Virus record (IMG/VR): IMGVR_UViG_3300032086_000473
Span: 1 to 36,332 of that record
Length of the DNA: 36,332 nucleotides
Direction: 5' to 3' (one strand)
Source of the DNA: a virus
A program made the translations under genes and the position numbers. This document shows positions 12,312 to 20,339 of this stretch, piece by piece (the stretch's first letter is position 1; every line of letters begins with the position of its first letter). A model generated the notes under the pieces. The model worked only from the letters and a program-made list of their open reading frames with translations. It had not been told where the DNA came from and ran no database searches.

Positions 12312-14782
12312 TGGCATTGCCACCGATTGTAGATACAGGAATAAGACCTGAAGACATGTTACCGACAGATGCATCGGTAGATGTGTCAGTACCACAGCCT
12401 GAAACCTTTGATGGAGGGGCAGAAGTCATACCAGACGGTCAGGGTGGCGCAATGGTGCAAGCCTTGGCTGAAGCGATTATGGGCGCGGAACAAGAACCAG
12501 AGGTTCCGCATAACGCAAACTTAGCGGAGTTATTAGATGATGGGTATCTTGGGGAACTTTCGTCGGATCTTCGTGGATCTTACGAAGAAGATTTGGAATC
12601 TCGTTCTGAGTGGGAAGAGACGTATACAAAAGGTTTGGATCAGCTTGGTGTCAAGCATGAAGAGCGTAGTCAGCCGTTTGAAGGGGCTTCTGGGGTCACG
12701 CACCCGCTGATTGCAGAGAGTGTCACACAGTTTCAAGCACAGGCTTACAAAGAACTATTACCATCTGGTGGTCCAGTAAAGACACAAGTCTTGGGTTTAC
12801 AAGACGCAGAAAGAGAAGAACAAGCTAGTCGTGTAAAGAACTTCATGAACTATCAAATCATGGAGGTCATGGAAGAGTTTGATCCAGACATGGATCAATT
12901 GCTATTCTATTTACCGTTGTCTGGTTCTACATTTAAGAAAGTTTATTTTGACGAAGCGAAACAAAGGGCTGTATCTAAATTCATTCCGGCGCAGGATCTG
13001 GTTGTACCTTATGCTGCATCGGATCTGGCGACTGCTTCTCGTGTTACGCATGTTCTTCGCATGGATGCGAATGAAGTTCGCAAGATGCAGATCGCAGGAT
13101 TCTACAGGGAAGTAGAGTTAAGCAAGTATGATGATGACGAAAGCGAGGTTCGTCAAAAGGTAGACGAGATACAAGGTACGTCTCGAACATACACTGATGA
13201 GATCTATACGATTCTTGAAATGCATGTCGATTTAGACATTGAGGGTTTTGAGGACATGGGTCCAAACGGAGAGCCAACAGGGATTGCACTTCCTTACATT
13301 GTTACGATTGACGAGGGGTCAGGACAGGTTCTTGGTATCCGCCGTAACTTTGAAGAGGGCACAGGGTTAGCAAAGAAGACACAATATTTTGTACACTATA
13401 AGTTTATGCCAGGTCTGGGCTTTTATGGCTTTGGTCTGATCCACATGATTGGTGGTCTTGGTCGTGCGGCAACGAGTATCCTTCGACAGTTAATCGATGC
13501 GGGTACACTTGCTAACCTCCCGGCAGGATTCAAGGCTAGGGGCGTAAGGGTTCGCAATGATGACGAGCCGTTACAACCGGGTGAGTGGCGGGATATCGAT
13601 GCACCGGGTGGCAACATACGGGATGCGATTATACCGCTACCGTATAAAGAACCATCAGGAACCCTCGCACAGCTTCTAGGAGCACTCATAGAGGGCGGAA
13701 GACGTTTTGTCTCACTAGCAGACCAACAAACGGGAGACGGCAACACAGCGGCTCCTGTGGGCACTACAGTGGCTATGCTAGAGCGCGGCATGAAAGTCAT
13801 GTCAGCGATACACAAGCGGTTGCACTATTCGCAACGGCAGGAGTTCCGCGTATTAGCACGAATCTTCAGAGATAACTTACCACCAGAGTACCCGTATGAG
13901 GTTGAGGGTGGTAACCGTATGATCAAGGCGGAGGACTTTGACAACCGCGTGGATGTCATCCCTGTCAGCGATCCGAATATATTCTCAATGGCGCAGCGTG
14001 TTACGTTGGCTCAGACTCAGTTGCAGCTTGCGCAATCTAACCCTCAGTTGCACAATCTGCACTCGGCATATCGTAGGATGTATCAGGCGCTCGAAGTCCA
14101 GAATATCGACGAGATACTACCCCCACCTCCGCAGCCGCAGCCACTTGACCCCGCCATTGAGAATGCCCGTGCGTTGATGGGCGAGATCTTAAATACGTTC
14201 CCAGAGCAAGATCACGATATACACATCCGTATACACATGGCGTTTATGAAGACACCACTTGTCATGACTTCGCCACAAGTTATGGGTACGTTCTACTCAC
14301 ATATCATGGAACACGTTTCTCAGAAAGCGAGAAATATGGTCATGCAAGAGATACAAAGCATAATCTCTCAAGCAGAACTTGCAGCGCAAAGTGGAGCTAT
14401 AGATCCGCAGGCTGCACAGCAGCAGATCATGCAAGTACAGCAAGATATGCAGGATCCGGCGCAGATGGAGTCGTTGATTTCATTGCAAATGGAAAAACTT
14501 ATGGCTGAAGTTTTACCTGGACTGTTGCCAACGGGTAACAGCCCTATGGATGATCCTCTGGTTCAGATCCGTATGCAAGAGCTTGCACTGAAGCAGGAAG
14601 ACTTGCAGCGTAAGAAAGAAGACGATCAAGGTCAGTTGCTGATTGAGTTACAGAAAATGCAGCAACGTGCCGCCACAGATGCTGCTCGTATGGAGAGTCA
14701 AGAAGAAATTGCCCAGAATCGTAATGATGTAAATCGTGAACGCATTGACGTGCAACGTCAGGCGGTTCAACGGAGGGGATAA
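12311..14782 (+). CDS. Portal protein
   Basis: 823 residues, the length of large P22-type portals, directly after the large terminase. Typical elements are a N-terminal region with 'SQPFEGASGVTHPLIAESVT', a central core including 'YKFMPGLGFYGFGLIHMIGG' and 'ADQQTGDGNTAAPVGTTVAM', and a long Gln/Met/Glu-rich helical C-terminus (about 670-823), like the barrel/coiled-coil extension of P22-type portals. It forms the dodecameric DNA gate at the head vertex. Family is judged from these motifs and gene order; no alignment was run. Confidence 0.88.
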   Translation: MALPPIVDTGIRPEDMLPTDASVDVSVPQPETFDGGAEVIPDGQGGAMVQALAEAIMGAEQEPEVPHNANLAELLDDGYLGELSSDLRGSYEEDLESRSEWEETYTKGLDQLGVKHEERSQPFEGASGVTHPLIAESVTQFQAQAYKELLPSGGPVKTQVLGLQDAEREEQASRVKNFMNYQIMEVMEEFDPDMDQLLFYLPLSGSTFKKVYFDEAKQRAVSKFIPAQDLVVPYAASDLATASRVTHVLRMDANEVRKMQIAGFYREVELSKYDDDESEVRQKVDEIQGTSRTYTDEIYTILEMHVDLDIEGFEDMGPNGEPTGIALPYIVTIDEGSGQVLGIRRNFEEGTGLAKKTQYFVHYKFMPGLGFYGFGLIHMIGGLGRAATSILRQLIDAGTLANLPAGFKARGVRVRNDDEPLQPGEWRDIDAPGGNIRDAIIPLPYKEPSGTLAQLLGALIEGGRRFVSLADQQTGDGNTAAPVGTTVAMLERGMKVMSAIHKRLHYSQRQEFRVLARIFRDNLPPEYPYEVEGGNRMIKAEDFDNRVDVIPVSDPNIFSMAQRVTLAQTQLQLAQSNPQLHNLHSAYRRMYQALEVQNIDEILPPPPQPQPLDPAIENARALMGEILNTFPEQDHDIHIRIHMAFMKTPLVMTSPQVMGTFYSHIMEHVSQKARNMVMQEIQSIISQAELAAQSGAIDPQAAQQQIMQVQQDMQDPAQMESLISLQMEKLMAEVLPGLLPTGNSPMDDPLVQIRMQELALKQEDLQRKKEDDQGQLLIELQKMQQRAATDAARMESQEEIAQNRNDVNRERIDVQRQAVQRRG

Positions 14783-15258
14783 TGGATCCCGTATCTTGCG
14801 TTGCGTTAGCGACAGGGGCGTTTAAGGCGCTCAAGGGTGCTATCGGAGCGGGGAAGGACTTACAAGAGATGACGGGACAGCTTTCCCAATGGGGCAAAGC
14901 TTTCTCTGACTTTACCAATTTAGAAGAGCGGGAGAAGAATCCTCCGTTTTGGAAGAAGACGTTTAAAGGTTCTGACGAAGAAACTGCTCTTGAAATTTTT
15001 GCTAATAAAAAGAAGATGGAGCAAATGCGCTCTGAAATAAAGGAGCACATCACTTGGCATTATGGGAAGTCCGCTTGGGACGAAGTCTTGGCTATTGAAG
15101 CTAGTATGCGTAAAAGACGCAAGGACGAGTTATACAGAAAGCAAGCTCAAATAGATGCGATGATTAATTTTGCTATTGGTGCCGTAATATTTGCGGTTAG
15201 TGGTGGGATATTATTCATTGGGTTTTATCTGTTGGGTCAATGGCAGGGGCGTTGGTGA
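14782..15258 (+). CDS. Membrane-anchored helical protein, start of lysis cassette
   Basis: 158 residues. The N-terminal 125 are soluble and charged with helical stretches (KKKMEQMRSEIKEHI); one strong C-terminal transmembrane segment spans about residues 127-152 (MINFAIGAVIFAVSGGILFI). The start overlaps the portal stop (TAATG) and the end overlaps the next ATG. A single C-terminal anchor with a long cytoplasmic part does not fit a classical holin; it may be an antiholin, a membrane-remodelling protein or a head-associated protein. Not recognised. Confidence 0.7.
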   Translation: MDPVSCVALATGAFKALKGAIGAGKDLQEMTGQLSQWGKAFSDFTNLEEREKNPPFWKKTFKGSDEETALEIFANKKKMEQMRSEIKEHITWHYGKSAWDEVLAIEASMRKRRKDELYRKQAQIDAMINFAIGAVIFAVSGGILFIGFYLLGQWQGRW

Positions 15259-15419
15259 TGTGGGTATTGCTCTGGTTGCAAATGGTTAGTGGTAATTTTG
15301 ACCATTACCATGTTGGCAGTTATTCCAGTGAAGAAGCCTGTAAAGAAGCACAAAAAGAAGCTAAAGTATTGGTAACTAATCAAAATTCTAAAGTGGTGTG
15401 TATAAAAATTGAACGGTGA
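15258..15419 (+). CDS. Hypothetical 53-aa protein
   Basis: ATG overlaps the upstream stop (TGATG). The N-terminus MWVLLWLQMVSG is hydrophobic and signal- or anchor-like, followed by 'NFDHYHVGSYSSEEACKEAQ' and a short C-terminus with Cys48. The pattern 'Y-x-S-x-E-x-C-x-x-A' is common in small secreted or periplasmic phage proteins. With one N-terminal hydrophobic stretch and two Cys, a spanin-like or periplasmic role in lysis is possible but not shown. Confidence 0.6.
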   Translation: MWVLLWLQMVSGNFDHYHVGSYSSEEACKEAQKEAKVLVTNQNSKVVCIKIER

Positions 15420-15529
15420 TATTAGTTGAGCGTCGTGGAAAATACATTGTATATGACAAAAATGGAAAAGTGGTTATAATAACCACGGATAAACGGGTTG
15501 CCATAGCACACGCGAGGTCAAAGAAATGA
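15416..15529 (+). CDS. Hypothetical 37-aa basic protein, GTG start
   Basis: GTG at 15416 overlaps the upstream stop and the TGA stop overlaps the next ATG, so the frame is framed exactly by its neighbours. The product begins VILVERRGKYIVYDKNGKVV and ends in a helix rich in Ala and Arg (AIAHARSKK). The beta-hairpin/helix pattern suggests a small folded domain. The ribosome site is weak; evidence is junction geometry and amino-acid pattern. Confidence 0.55.
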   Translation: MILVERRGKYIVYDKNGKVVIITTDKRVAIAHARSKK

Positions 15530-15873
15530 CAGAGTTTGAGAAAGCAGATCTTAATAACAACGGCGTTATAGAGAAAGCAGAGTGGAACAAGATTGCTCTG
15601 GAAGATAGAAGACTTGAGATGATTGATCGAGATCTTAAACGTAATGCAGAGCGCAGATTTACAGGCTTTGCGTTGGCAGGAATGTTGATTTATCCGTTTA
15701 TTATTTTGCTTGCTTCAGTCTTAGGCTTTGACAAAGCAGCAACATTAATCACAGACATAGCGAGTGTATATGTAATCGCAGCCTCTGGTGTGGTCGCAGC
15801 TTTTATGGGATTCAATGCGTATAGCGCGAAGGCTGAAAGCAAAAAGACTAGCATTAAGATGGAGGAAGAATAA
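15526..15873 (+). CDS. EF-hand plus two-helix membrane protein, holin-like
   Basis: 115 residues. Residues 8-19 (DLNNNGVIEKAE) form a textbook EF-hand loop with Asp1, Asn3, Asn5, Glu9 and Glu12 ligands. Two transmembrane segments follow at about 48-67 (GFALAGMLIYPFIILLASVL) and 75-96 (ITDIASVYVIAASGVVAAFM), then a charged Lys/Glu C-terminus typical of holins. The gene is four genes upstream-linked to the endolysin by short overlaps. A calcium-responsive holin or lysis regulator is an inference; the EF-hand could also only stabilise the N-terminal domain. Confidence 0.72.
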   Translation: MTEFEKADLNNNGVIEKAEWNKIALEDRRLEMIDRDLKRNAERRFTGFALAGMLIYPFIILLASVLGFDKAATLITDIASVYVIAASGVVAAFMGFNAYSAKAESKKTSIKMEEE

Positions 15874-16253
15874 TGCTACAATCATTAATAGGACCGATAG
15901 CTAATTTAGCAGGAAGTTGGCTCGATGCAAAGTCACAAGCACAAGCTGCCAGTGCAAAGTTAAAACTTACAGAGGCAGAAGCCAAAGCTAAGATCATGCT
16001 TAGTAAAGAAACTTCAGTCGCTGACTGGGAACGCATTATGGCACAGGGTTCTCAATCGAGTTGGAAGGACGAATATTTTGTAATTATTTTAAGTATTCCA
16101 TTAATTTTATGTTGGATTCCAGGTGCAGAGGGTTGGGTTGATCGCGGGTTTGAACAGCTTTCAAAAGCACCAGACTGGTATTTCTACAGTTTGGGCATAG
16201 CAATCTCTGCATCGTTTGGTGTCAGGGGAATACAAAAGTTTTTTAAGAGGTAA
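15873..16253 (+). CDS. Holin-like membrane protein
   Basis: 126 residues. The N-terminal ~50 residues form an Ala/Lys/Glu amphipathic helix (AKSQAQAASAKLKLTEAEAK). Hydrophobic segments lie at about 67-83 (EYFVIILSIPLILCWIPG) and 103-118 (YFYSLGIAISASFG), ending in basic KFFKR. This layout resembles the three-helix holins associated with gene-transfer-agent and marine phage lysis cassettes. Holins make the inner-membrane hole that lets endolysin through. The start overlaps the previous stop (TAATG), and the endolysin is two genes downstream. Confidence 0.75.
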   Translation: MLQSLIGPIANLAGSWLDAKSQAQAASAKLKLTEAEAKAKIMLSKETSVADWERIMAQGSQSSWKDEYFVIILSIPLILCWIPGAEGWVDRGFEQLSKAPDWYFYSLGIAISASFGVRGIQKFFKR

Positions 16254-16255
16254 CA

Positions 16256-16525
16256 ATGGGTGATCTAAAGATACCAGTAGCTTTAGTTTTTGCTATGGCG
16301 GTGCAATTAGTTGGTTTGGTGTGGTACATTAGCAACATCGTTCACGATATCGAACACCTTCAAGGACAAACTTCAGCGCAACAAGACATCATAGATCTTT
16401 TAAATGCGGACGTGAATGATCTGTGGTATTTCTGTACCTACACTGAAAACAAATGGGCAGAAGCTTACACCGATGATATGGTGTATGAACGTGTTTGTGG
16501 ATCAAAAGAGGTTGTAAATGAGTGA
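16256..16525 (+). CDS. Single-span membrane protein of lysis cassette, spanin-like
   Basis: 89 residues with one N-terminal transmembrane segment (about 6-26, IPVALVFAMAVQLVGLVWYI), then a likely coiled coil with heptad leucines (IEHLQGQTSAQQDIIDLLNA) and a C-terminal part with two Cys. The N-in/C-out anchor followed by a periplasmic helix is the shape of an i-spanin, and it overlaps the endolysin gene by 8 bases. No partner outer-membrane lipoprotein is evident, so the assignment is tentative. Confidence 0.6.
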   Translation: MGDLKIPVALVFAMAVQLVGLVWYISNIVHDIEHLQGQTSAQQDIIDLLNADVNDLWYFCTYTENKWAEAYTDDMVYERVCGSKEVVNE

Positions 16526-17126
16526 AGCACTAAAAAATCTACAAGAAAAGATCGGAGCCACCCCTGATGGTGCGTTTGGCCCGAACACTGCAAAAAAGAT
16601 TTGTCACCACTATGTATTAAATCCAGAACGTGGTGCTCATTTTCTTGGACAACTTGTGCACGAAAGCGGCACGTTTAGGTATGTTGAAGAAAACTTAAAT
16701 TATTCTAAAGAAGCTATCCTTAAAGTTTTTGGTAAATACTTTAAAACAGAAAGTGAAGCTGAGAGTTGTGCTCGTAATCCACAGGCGTTAGCTGACCGTG
16801 TTTACGGGCACCGTTATGGTAACAATGGGCAGGGGTATTTATGGCGTGGCAGAGGTTTTTTGCAATGCACGTTTAAAGAAAATTATGCGATGTTCGCTAA
16901 TGACATGAACCTGCCAGAGGTAATGAAAGATCCTGATCTTGTAGCTACAAAGTACCCAATGGAGAGTGCACTCTGGTTTTTTAAAAGAAATGATCTTTGG
17001 GAAATTTGTGACGAGGGTGTTAATGACGACACAATTAAGCGCCTAACAAAAAGAATAAATGGCGGTTACAATGGTTTAAAACACCGTAGAGAAGAAACTC
17101 ACAAAATTTACAAATGGTTAAGTTAA
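16518..17126 (+). CDS. Endolysin, GH19 chitinase-like muramidase
   Basis: 202 residues. The N-terminus (LQEKIGATPDGAFGPNTAKK) is a degenerate peptidoglycan-binding-like repeat. The catalytic domain shows HFLGQLVHESGTFRY with the general acid Glu49, EENLNYS with the second acidic position (Glu57/58), YGNNGQGYLWRGRGFLQCT, and the C-terminal 'RLTKRINGGYNGLKHR'. These are standard for phage GH19 enzymes that cleave the peptidoglycan glycan chain. No signal peptide is present, so export depends on the holin genes upstream. Confidence 0.92.
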   Translation: MSEALKNLQEKIGATPDGAFGPNTAKKICHHYVLNPERGAHFLGQLVHESGTFRYVEENLNYSKEAILKVFGKYFKTESEAESCARNPQALADRVYGHRYGNNGQGYLWRGRGFLQCTFKENYAMFANDMNLPEVMKDPDLVATKYPMESALWFFKRNDLWEICDEGVNDDTIKRLTKRINGGYNGLKHRREETHKIYKWLS

Positions 17127-17141
17127 AAGAAAGGCACACCA

Positions 17142-17624
17142 ATGGTTAATATTATGATATCCATCCTACCAGATGGAATGCCAGTGGATGAAATTGAGGC
17201 AGATGAAAGCGGCAACTCTTGCCCTCTCCCCACCCAAGACATTGAGCTAAATATTGAAAACAGACAAACAGCAATCGATGAGTATAAATACGGACCTTTA
17301 AACCCTGGTTTAGATGATACAGGGGTAAACGATGATTTTTGGAAAGAAATAGCAAATACTTTTAACACAGACATGGAGGCTGCTTTAGATAGTCGTTGCG
17401 GAAATTGTGCGGCGTTTAATCAAACCCCTGAGATGCTTGATTGTATAGCTGAAGGAATTGGAGAAGGAGGGGTTGCTGACCCTTATGACAGTGTTGATGC
17501 AGGGGATCTCGGATACTGTCAGTTTTTAAAATTTAAGTGTGCTTCAAACAGAGTGTGTGATGCTTGGGTATCTGGTGGTCCAATAACATCTAGCACACAA
17601 GAAGAATACAGGGACAATCTATAA
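17142..17624 (+). CDS. Cys-rich protein, possible metal or Fe-S binding
   Basis: 160 residues. The N-terminal half is acidic and plain. The C-terminal half has CGNCAAFN, then LDC, GYCQFLKFKC and RVCDAWVSGGP: seven cysteines ending in a GYC-x6-C-x5-C-DAW pattern reminiscent of small high-potential iron-sulphur folds or a zinc-binding domain. Proteins with the CDAWxxGGPI ending recur in environmental phages as hypothetical proteins, as far as I recall. AAAGG lies eight bases before the ATG. The role is unknown; it sits between lysis and head genes. Confidence 0.65.
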   Translation: MVNIMISILPDGMPVDEIEADESGNSCPLPTQDIELNIENRQTAIDEYKYGPLNPGLDDTGVNDDFWKEIANTFNTDMEAALDSRCGNCAAFNQTPEMLDCIAEGIGEGGVADPYDSVDAGDLGYCQFLKFKCASNRVCDAWVSGGPITSSTQEEYRDNL

Positions 17625-17836
17625 TGGATGTTGTTGACTTATCGAAATATTTGTATAAGAAATTAGAGGAGCGGCAAAATGATTTGTCCGCCGCTCTTGC
17701 AAACGGAGCCGTAAAGGACTGGGAGCAATACAAAATGACGGTAGGAGAGATACGGGGACTCTCTTTTGCTCGAGAAGAAATCAAGTCCCTGCTGGAGAAA
17801 AACGTAGACGATGTCGAAGACCTTATATCTTCCTGA
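17624..17836 (+). CDS. Hypothetical helical 70-aa protein
   Basis: Starts by TAATG overlap. Sequence features are MDVVDLSKYLYKKLEERQND, 'LANGAVKDWEQYKMTVGEIR' and 'GLSFAREEIKSLLEK'; it is all-helical with an acidic C-terminus. Small proteins with a similar ANGxxxxxxxYxxxxGxIRGL pattern stand beside head genes in other phages, without known function. It overlaps the co-chaperonin gene by 26 bases in another frame. Confidence 0.68.
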   Translation: MDVVDLSKYLYKKLEERQNDLSAALANGAVKDWEQYKMTVGEIRGLSFAREEIKSLLEKNVDDVEDLISS

Positions 17837-18296
17837 CCACGTTGCGCAGAAAATGAACAAAGAAAAAGAAGAAGCTAAAAGCTCTTCTGCTTTGGATGGC
17901 GCATATGTTGACGCTAAAGAACGGGTACTAGACCCGTCCCTCTTAGACAAACCGTTACTCGAAAGACTCCCGCAACCAACTGGTTGGCGGGTTTTAGTTA
18001 TGCCGTATCAGGGTAAAGCTAAAACTGCGAGTGGCCTATACATTCCTGATGAAGTGCGAGAACGTGAATCCGTGGCTACAACCGTAGCATACGTGATGAA
18101 GGTTGGACCGTTGGCTTACAAAGACCCAAGCAAGTTTGGGCCAGACAGTGAGCCGTGGTGCAAGGAAGGTCAATGGGTATGCATTGGTCGTTACTCTGGA
18201 TCTCGATTCAAGATAGATGGCGGGGAGGTTCGTATAATCAATGACGATGAAGTCATTGCTACGATCCTTGAGCCTGATGATATTAAACATGTTTAA
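17811..18296 (+). CDS. GroES-like co-chaperonin
   Basis: 161 residues: a ~50-residue N-terminal extension followed by a chaperonin-10 fold (about 51-155). Diagnostic parts are RVLVMPYQ, the mobile loop KTASGLYIPDE (71-81) with the hydrophobic LYI that would contact GroEL, VAYVMKVGP, WVCIGRYSGSRFKIDGGEVR and the C-terminal DDEVIATI. Phage cpn10 proteins such as T4 gp31 replace host GroES so that large capsid proteins fold inside GroEL. The position before scaffold and major capsid genes fits that role. Confidence 0.85.
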   Translation: MSKTLYLPDHVAQKMNKEKEEAKSSSALDGAYVDAKERVLDPSLLDKPLLERLPQPTGWRVLVMPYQGKAKTASGLYIPDEVRERESVATTVAYVMKVGPLAYKDPSKFGPDSEPWCKEGQWVCIGRYSGSRFKIDGGEVRIINDDEVIATILEPDDIKHV

Positions 18297-18305
18297 GAGG
18301 TAGAT

Positions 18306-19208
18306 ATGGCAGAAGAAACCGAAACAGTTGAAGAAGAGATTGTTGTAGAAGAACCACAGCAAGAAGAAGAAAAAGTAAAGGCTGCTGAACCAGAAGCTGA
18401 ACCAGAAGCTGAACCAGAAGCTAAAACTGGTGATGAGGAACTAGATTCGTACAGCAAGGGCGTACAGAGCCGAATCAAAAAACTTACGGAAAAGTACCGT
18501 CAAGAAGAGCGAGACAAGGCCGAAGCACTTAGGGTTTCTCAAGAACTTCTTGAAGAAAACAAAAAGTTAAAGTCGCGTGTTCAGGCTTTGGATACAGGGT
18601 ATTTGTCTGAGTATGGCACACGCTTGCAGTCGCAAACTGAAGCCGCAAAACGTGCGTACAAAGAAGCCTACGACGCAGGCGACAGTGATAAAATGGTAGA
18701 GGCTCAACAAGCTCTGTCTAATATTGCGGTAGAAACACAGCGGTACAATACCGCTAAACTCCGTGCAGAACAGCAAGCAAAAGCACAAGTTGCACAGCCT
18801 CAACAACCTGTACAACAGCAAGCGCAACAACAACCTGTACAACAGCAAGCACAGCCAGACCCTCGTGCTATGGCGTGGAAAGACAAAAATACTTGGTTCG
18901 GTGAAGACAAAATTATGACAGCTGCGGCATTTGCACTTCATAATCAACTTACTGAAGAAGAGGGGTTTGACCCGAACACCGAAGAGTATTATAGTGAGGT
19001 TGATAGCCGTATGCGGAAAGAGTTCCCGCATAAGTTTCAAACGGCTAAGAAATCGGGTGGAGGAAGCCAGGTCGCTTCTGCTAGTTCCTCCGCATCCCGC
19101 AGTAATAAACAGGGGCGCAGGTCGGTCAAGTTATCGCATTCACAGGTCGCTATTGCGAAGAAACTGGGCGTACCTCTTGAAGAATACGCTAAATATGTGA
19201 AGGAGTAA
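18306..19208 (+). CDS. Capsid scaffold/assembly protein
   Basis: 300 residues, very acidic at the N-terminus (EETETVEEEIVVEEPQQEEE) with a tandem EPEA repeat (12-bp DNA repeat near 18390-18425), a long coiled coil (about 58-150), a Gln/Pro tract with a 24-bp duplication near 18800-18855 (QQPVQQQAQ twice), and a basic C-terminus (about 245-300) that would bind the capsid protein. This composition and the place two genes before the capsid gene are typical of phage scaffolds, which fill the prohead and leave before packaging. No protease domain is seen. Confidence 0.75.
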   Translation: MAEETETVEEEIVVEEPQQEEEKVKAAEPEAEPEAEPEAKTGDEELDSYSKGVQSRIKKLTEKYRQEERDKAEALRVSQELLEENKKLKSRVQALDTGYLSEYGTRLQSQTEAAKRAYKEAYDAGDSDKMVEAQQALSNIAVETQRYNTAKLRAEQQAKAQVAQPQQPVQQQAQQQPVQQQAQPDPRAMAWKDKNTWFGEDKIMTAAAFALHNQLTEEEGFDPNTEEYYSEVDSRMRKEFPHKFQTAKKSGGGSQVASASSSASRSNKQGRRSVKLSHSQVAIAKKLGVPLEEYAKYVKE

Positions 19209-19212
19209 CAAT

Positions 19213-19674
19213 ATGACTGAAACAAGAACTTCTCGAAAGAGTCAGACTCGCGAAACTGAAACGCGCAGAAAACCATGGGCACCGCCCAGTCACCTTGAAG
19301 CACCTGAAGCCCCAGAGGGTTTTGTGCATCGTTGGATTCGAATCTCTATGCGTGGTGAGGAGGACAAAATGAACGTCCACGCCAAGCTACGTGAAGGATG
19401 GGAACCCGTCCGTGCAGATGAGTATCCACACTATGAAGCTCCTGTCATCGATGATGGCAAATATCAGGGAGTGATTGGACAAGGCGGACTGATGTTGTGT
19501 CGTATACCTGAAGAGACAGCGCATGAAAGAAACGTGTATTACGGGGGCCGAACCCGCGAACAAATGACTGCTGTGGATCAGGACTTGATGAAGGAACAAC
19601 ATCCTTCAATGCCGATAAATTCAAGTCGGCAAAGTCGTGTAACCTTCGGAGGCCGTGAACGCGACTCCGATTAA
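19213..19674 (+). CDS. Hypothetical head-module protein, 153 aa
   Basis: The N-terminus is basic and Arg/Thr/Glu-rich (TETRTSRKSQTRETETRRKP), followed by a folded part with HRWIRISMRGEEDKMNVHAK and a C-terminus ending VTFGGRERDSD. The pattern 'GFVHRWIRxxxxGxxDxxNVxxKLREGWEPV' belongs to a conserved phage family always near scaffold and capsid genes, in my recollection. It may be a capsid-associated or scaffold-like factor. Function is unknown. Confidence 0.72.
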   Translation: MTETRTSRKSQTRETETRRKPWAPPSHLEAPEAPEGFVHRWIRISMRGEEDKMNVHAKLREGWEPVRADEYPHYEAPVIDDGKYQGVIGQGGLMLCRIPEETAHERNVYYGGRTREQMTAVDQDLMKEQHPSMPINSSRQSRVTFGGRERDSD

Positions 19675-19691
19675 TATAGAGGATTGCTACT

Positions 19692-20327
19692 ATGGCAAAC
19701 ACTAACGGTGCATTCGGACTTCGTCCGATTGGAGTAGTCGGTCAGGCTGCTAACACTACTGGTGCGACCGAGTATCGTATTGCCTCTGGAAACACTAACG
19801 CGATCTATCAAGGTTCTCCTGTAATCCCGCTATCAACTGGCTTTATTGACGTTGTTGGCGCGGCTGCGGGTGGCTCTGTAGGTCTTGTAGGTGTCTTCTG
19901 GGGTTGTGAGTACGTTTCGTCCACTACTGGTGAGAAAATATTTTCTAATTACTGGCCCGGTTCTGGCGCGGATTCTAACTTTCCCGTCAAAGCCTTCGTG
20001 TATGACAACCCAATGCAGACATTTGTTATCTGTTCAGACGCTTCACTAACTAGCGAAGCAACTGCACGAGGACATGTGTTCGCAAACGCAAACTTTGCTA
20101 CGGGTGCTTCTGGTTCAACAACCACTGGTATCTCATCAGCTAAGTTGGGTGTTAGCACAATCGCTGCCACAGCTGCATTGCATCTCCGTATCATCGGTAT
20201 TCAAGATGATCCTGAGAACAGTGACTTCACAGCTGCGGGTATTCCTTTAATTGTTCGATTGAATAACAGCTTCAATTCACCAAATGGTGCGATTGTAGCC
20301 GGAACTCCATCGACTACTGGCGTATAA
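19692..20327 (+). CDS. Probable head decoration/accessory protein
   Basis: 211 residues, Gly/Ala/Ser/Thr-rich and beta-strand dominated, beginning MANTNGAFGLRPIGVVGQAA. Proteins with the NGAFGLRPI start are conserved immediately upstream of the capsid gene in many environmental phages and are thought to be virion components. AGAGGA lies upstream (19678-19683). It could be a decoration or head-stabilising protein; a minor capsid role cannot be excluded. Confidence 0.7.
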   Translation: MANTNGAFGLRPIGVVGQAANTTGATEYRIASGNTNAIYQGSPVIPLSTGFIDVVGAAAGGSVGLVGVFWGCEYVSSTTGEKIFSNYWPGSGADSNFPVKAFVYDNPMQTFVICSDASLTSEATARGHVFANANFATGASGSTTTGISSAKLGVSTIAATAALHLRIIGIQDDPENSDFTAAGIPLIVRLNNSFNSPNGAIVAGTPSTTGV

Positions 20328-20339
20328 GGAGACTGACTT

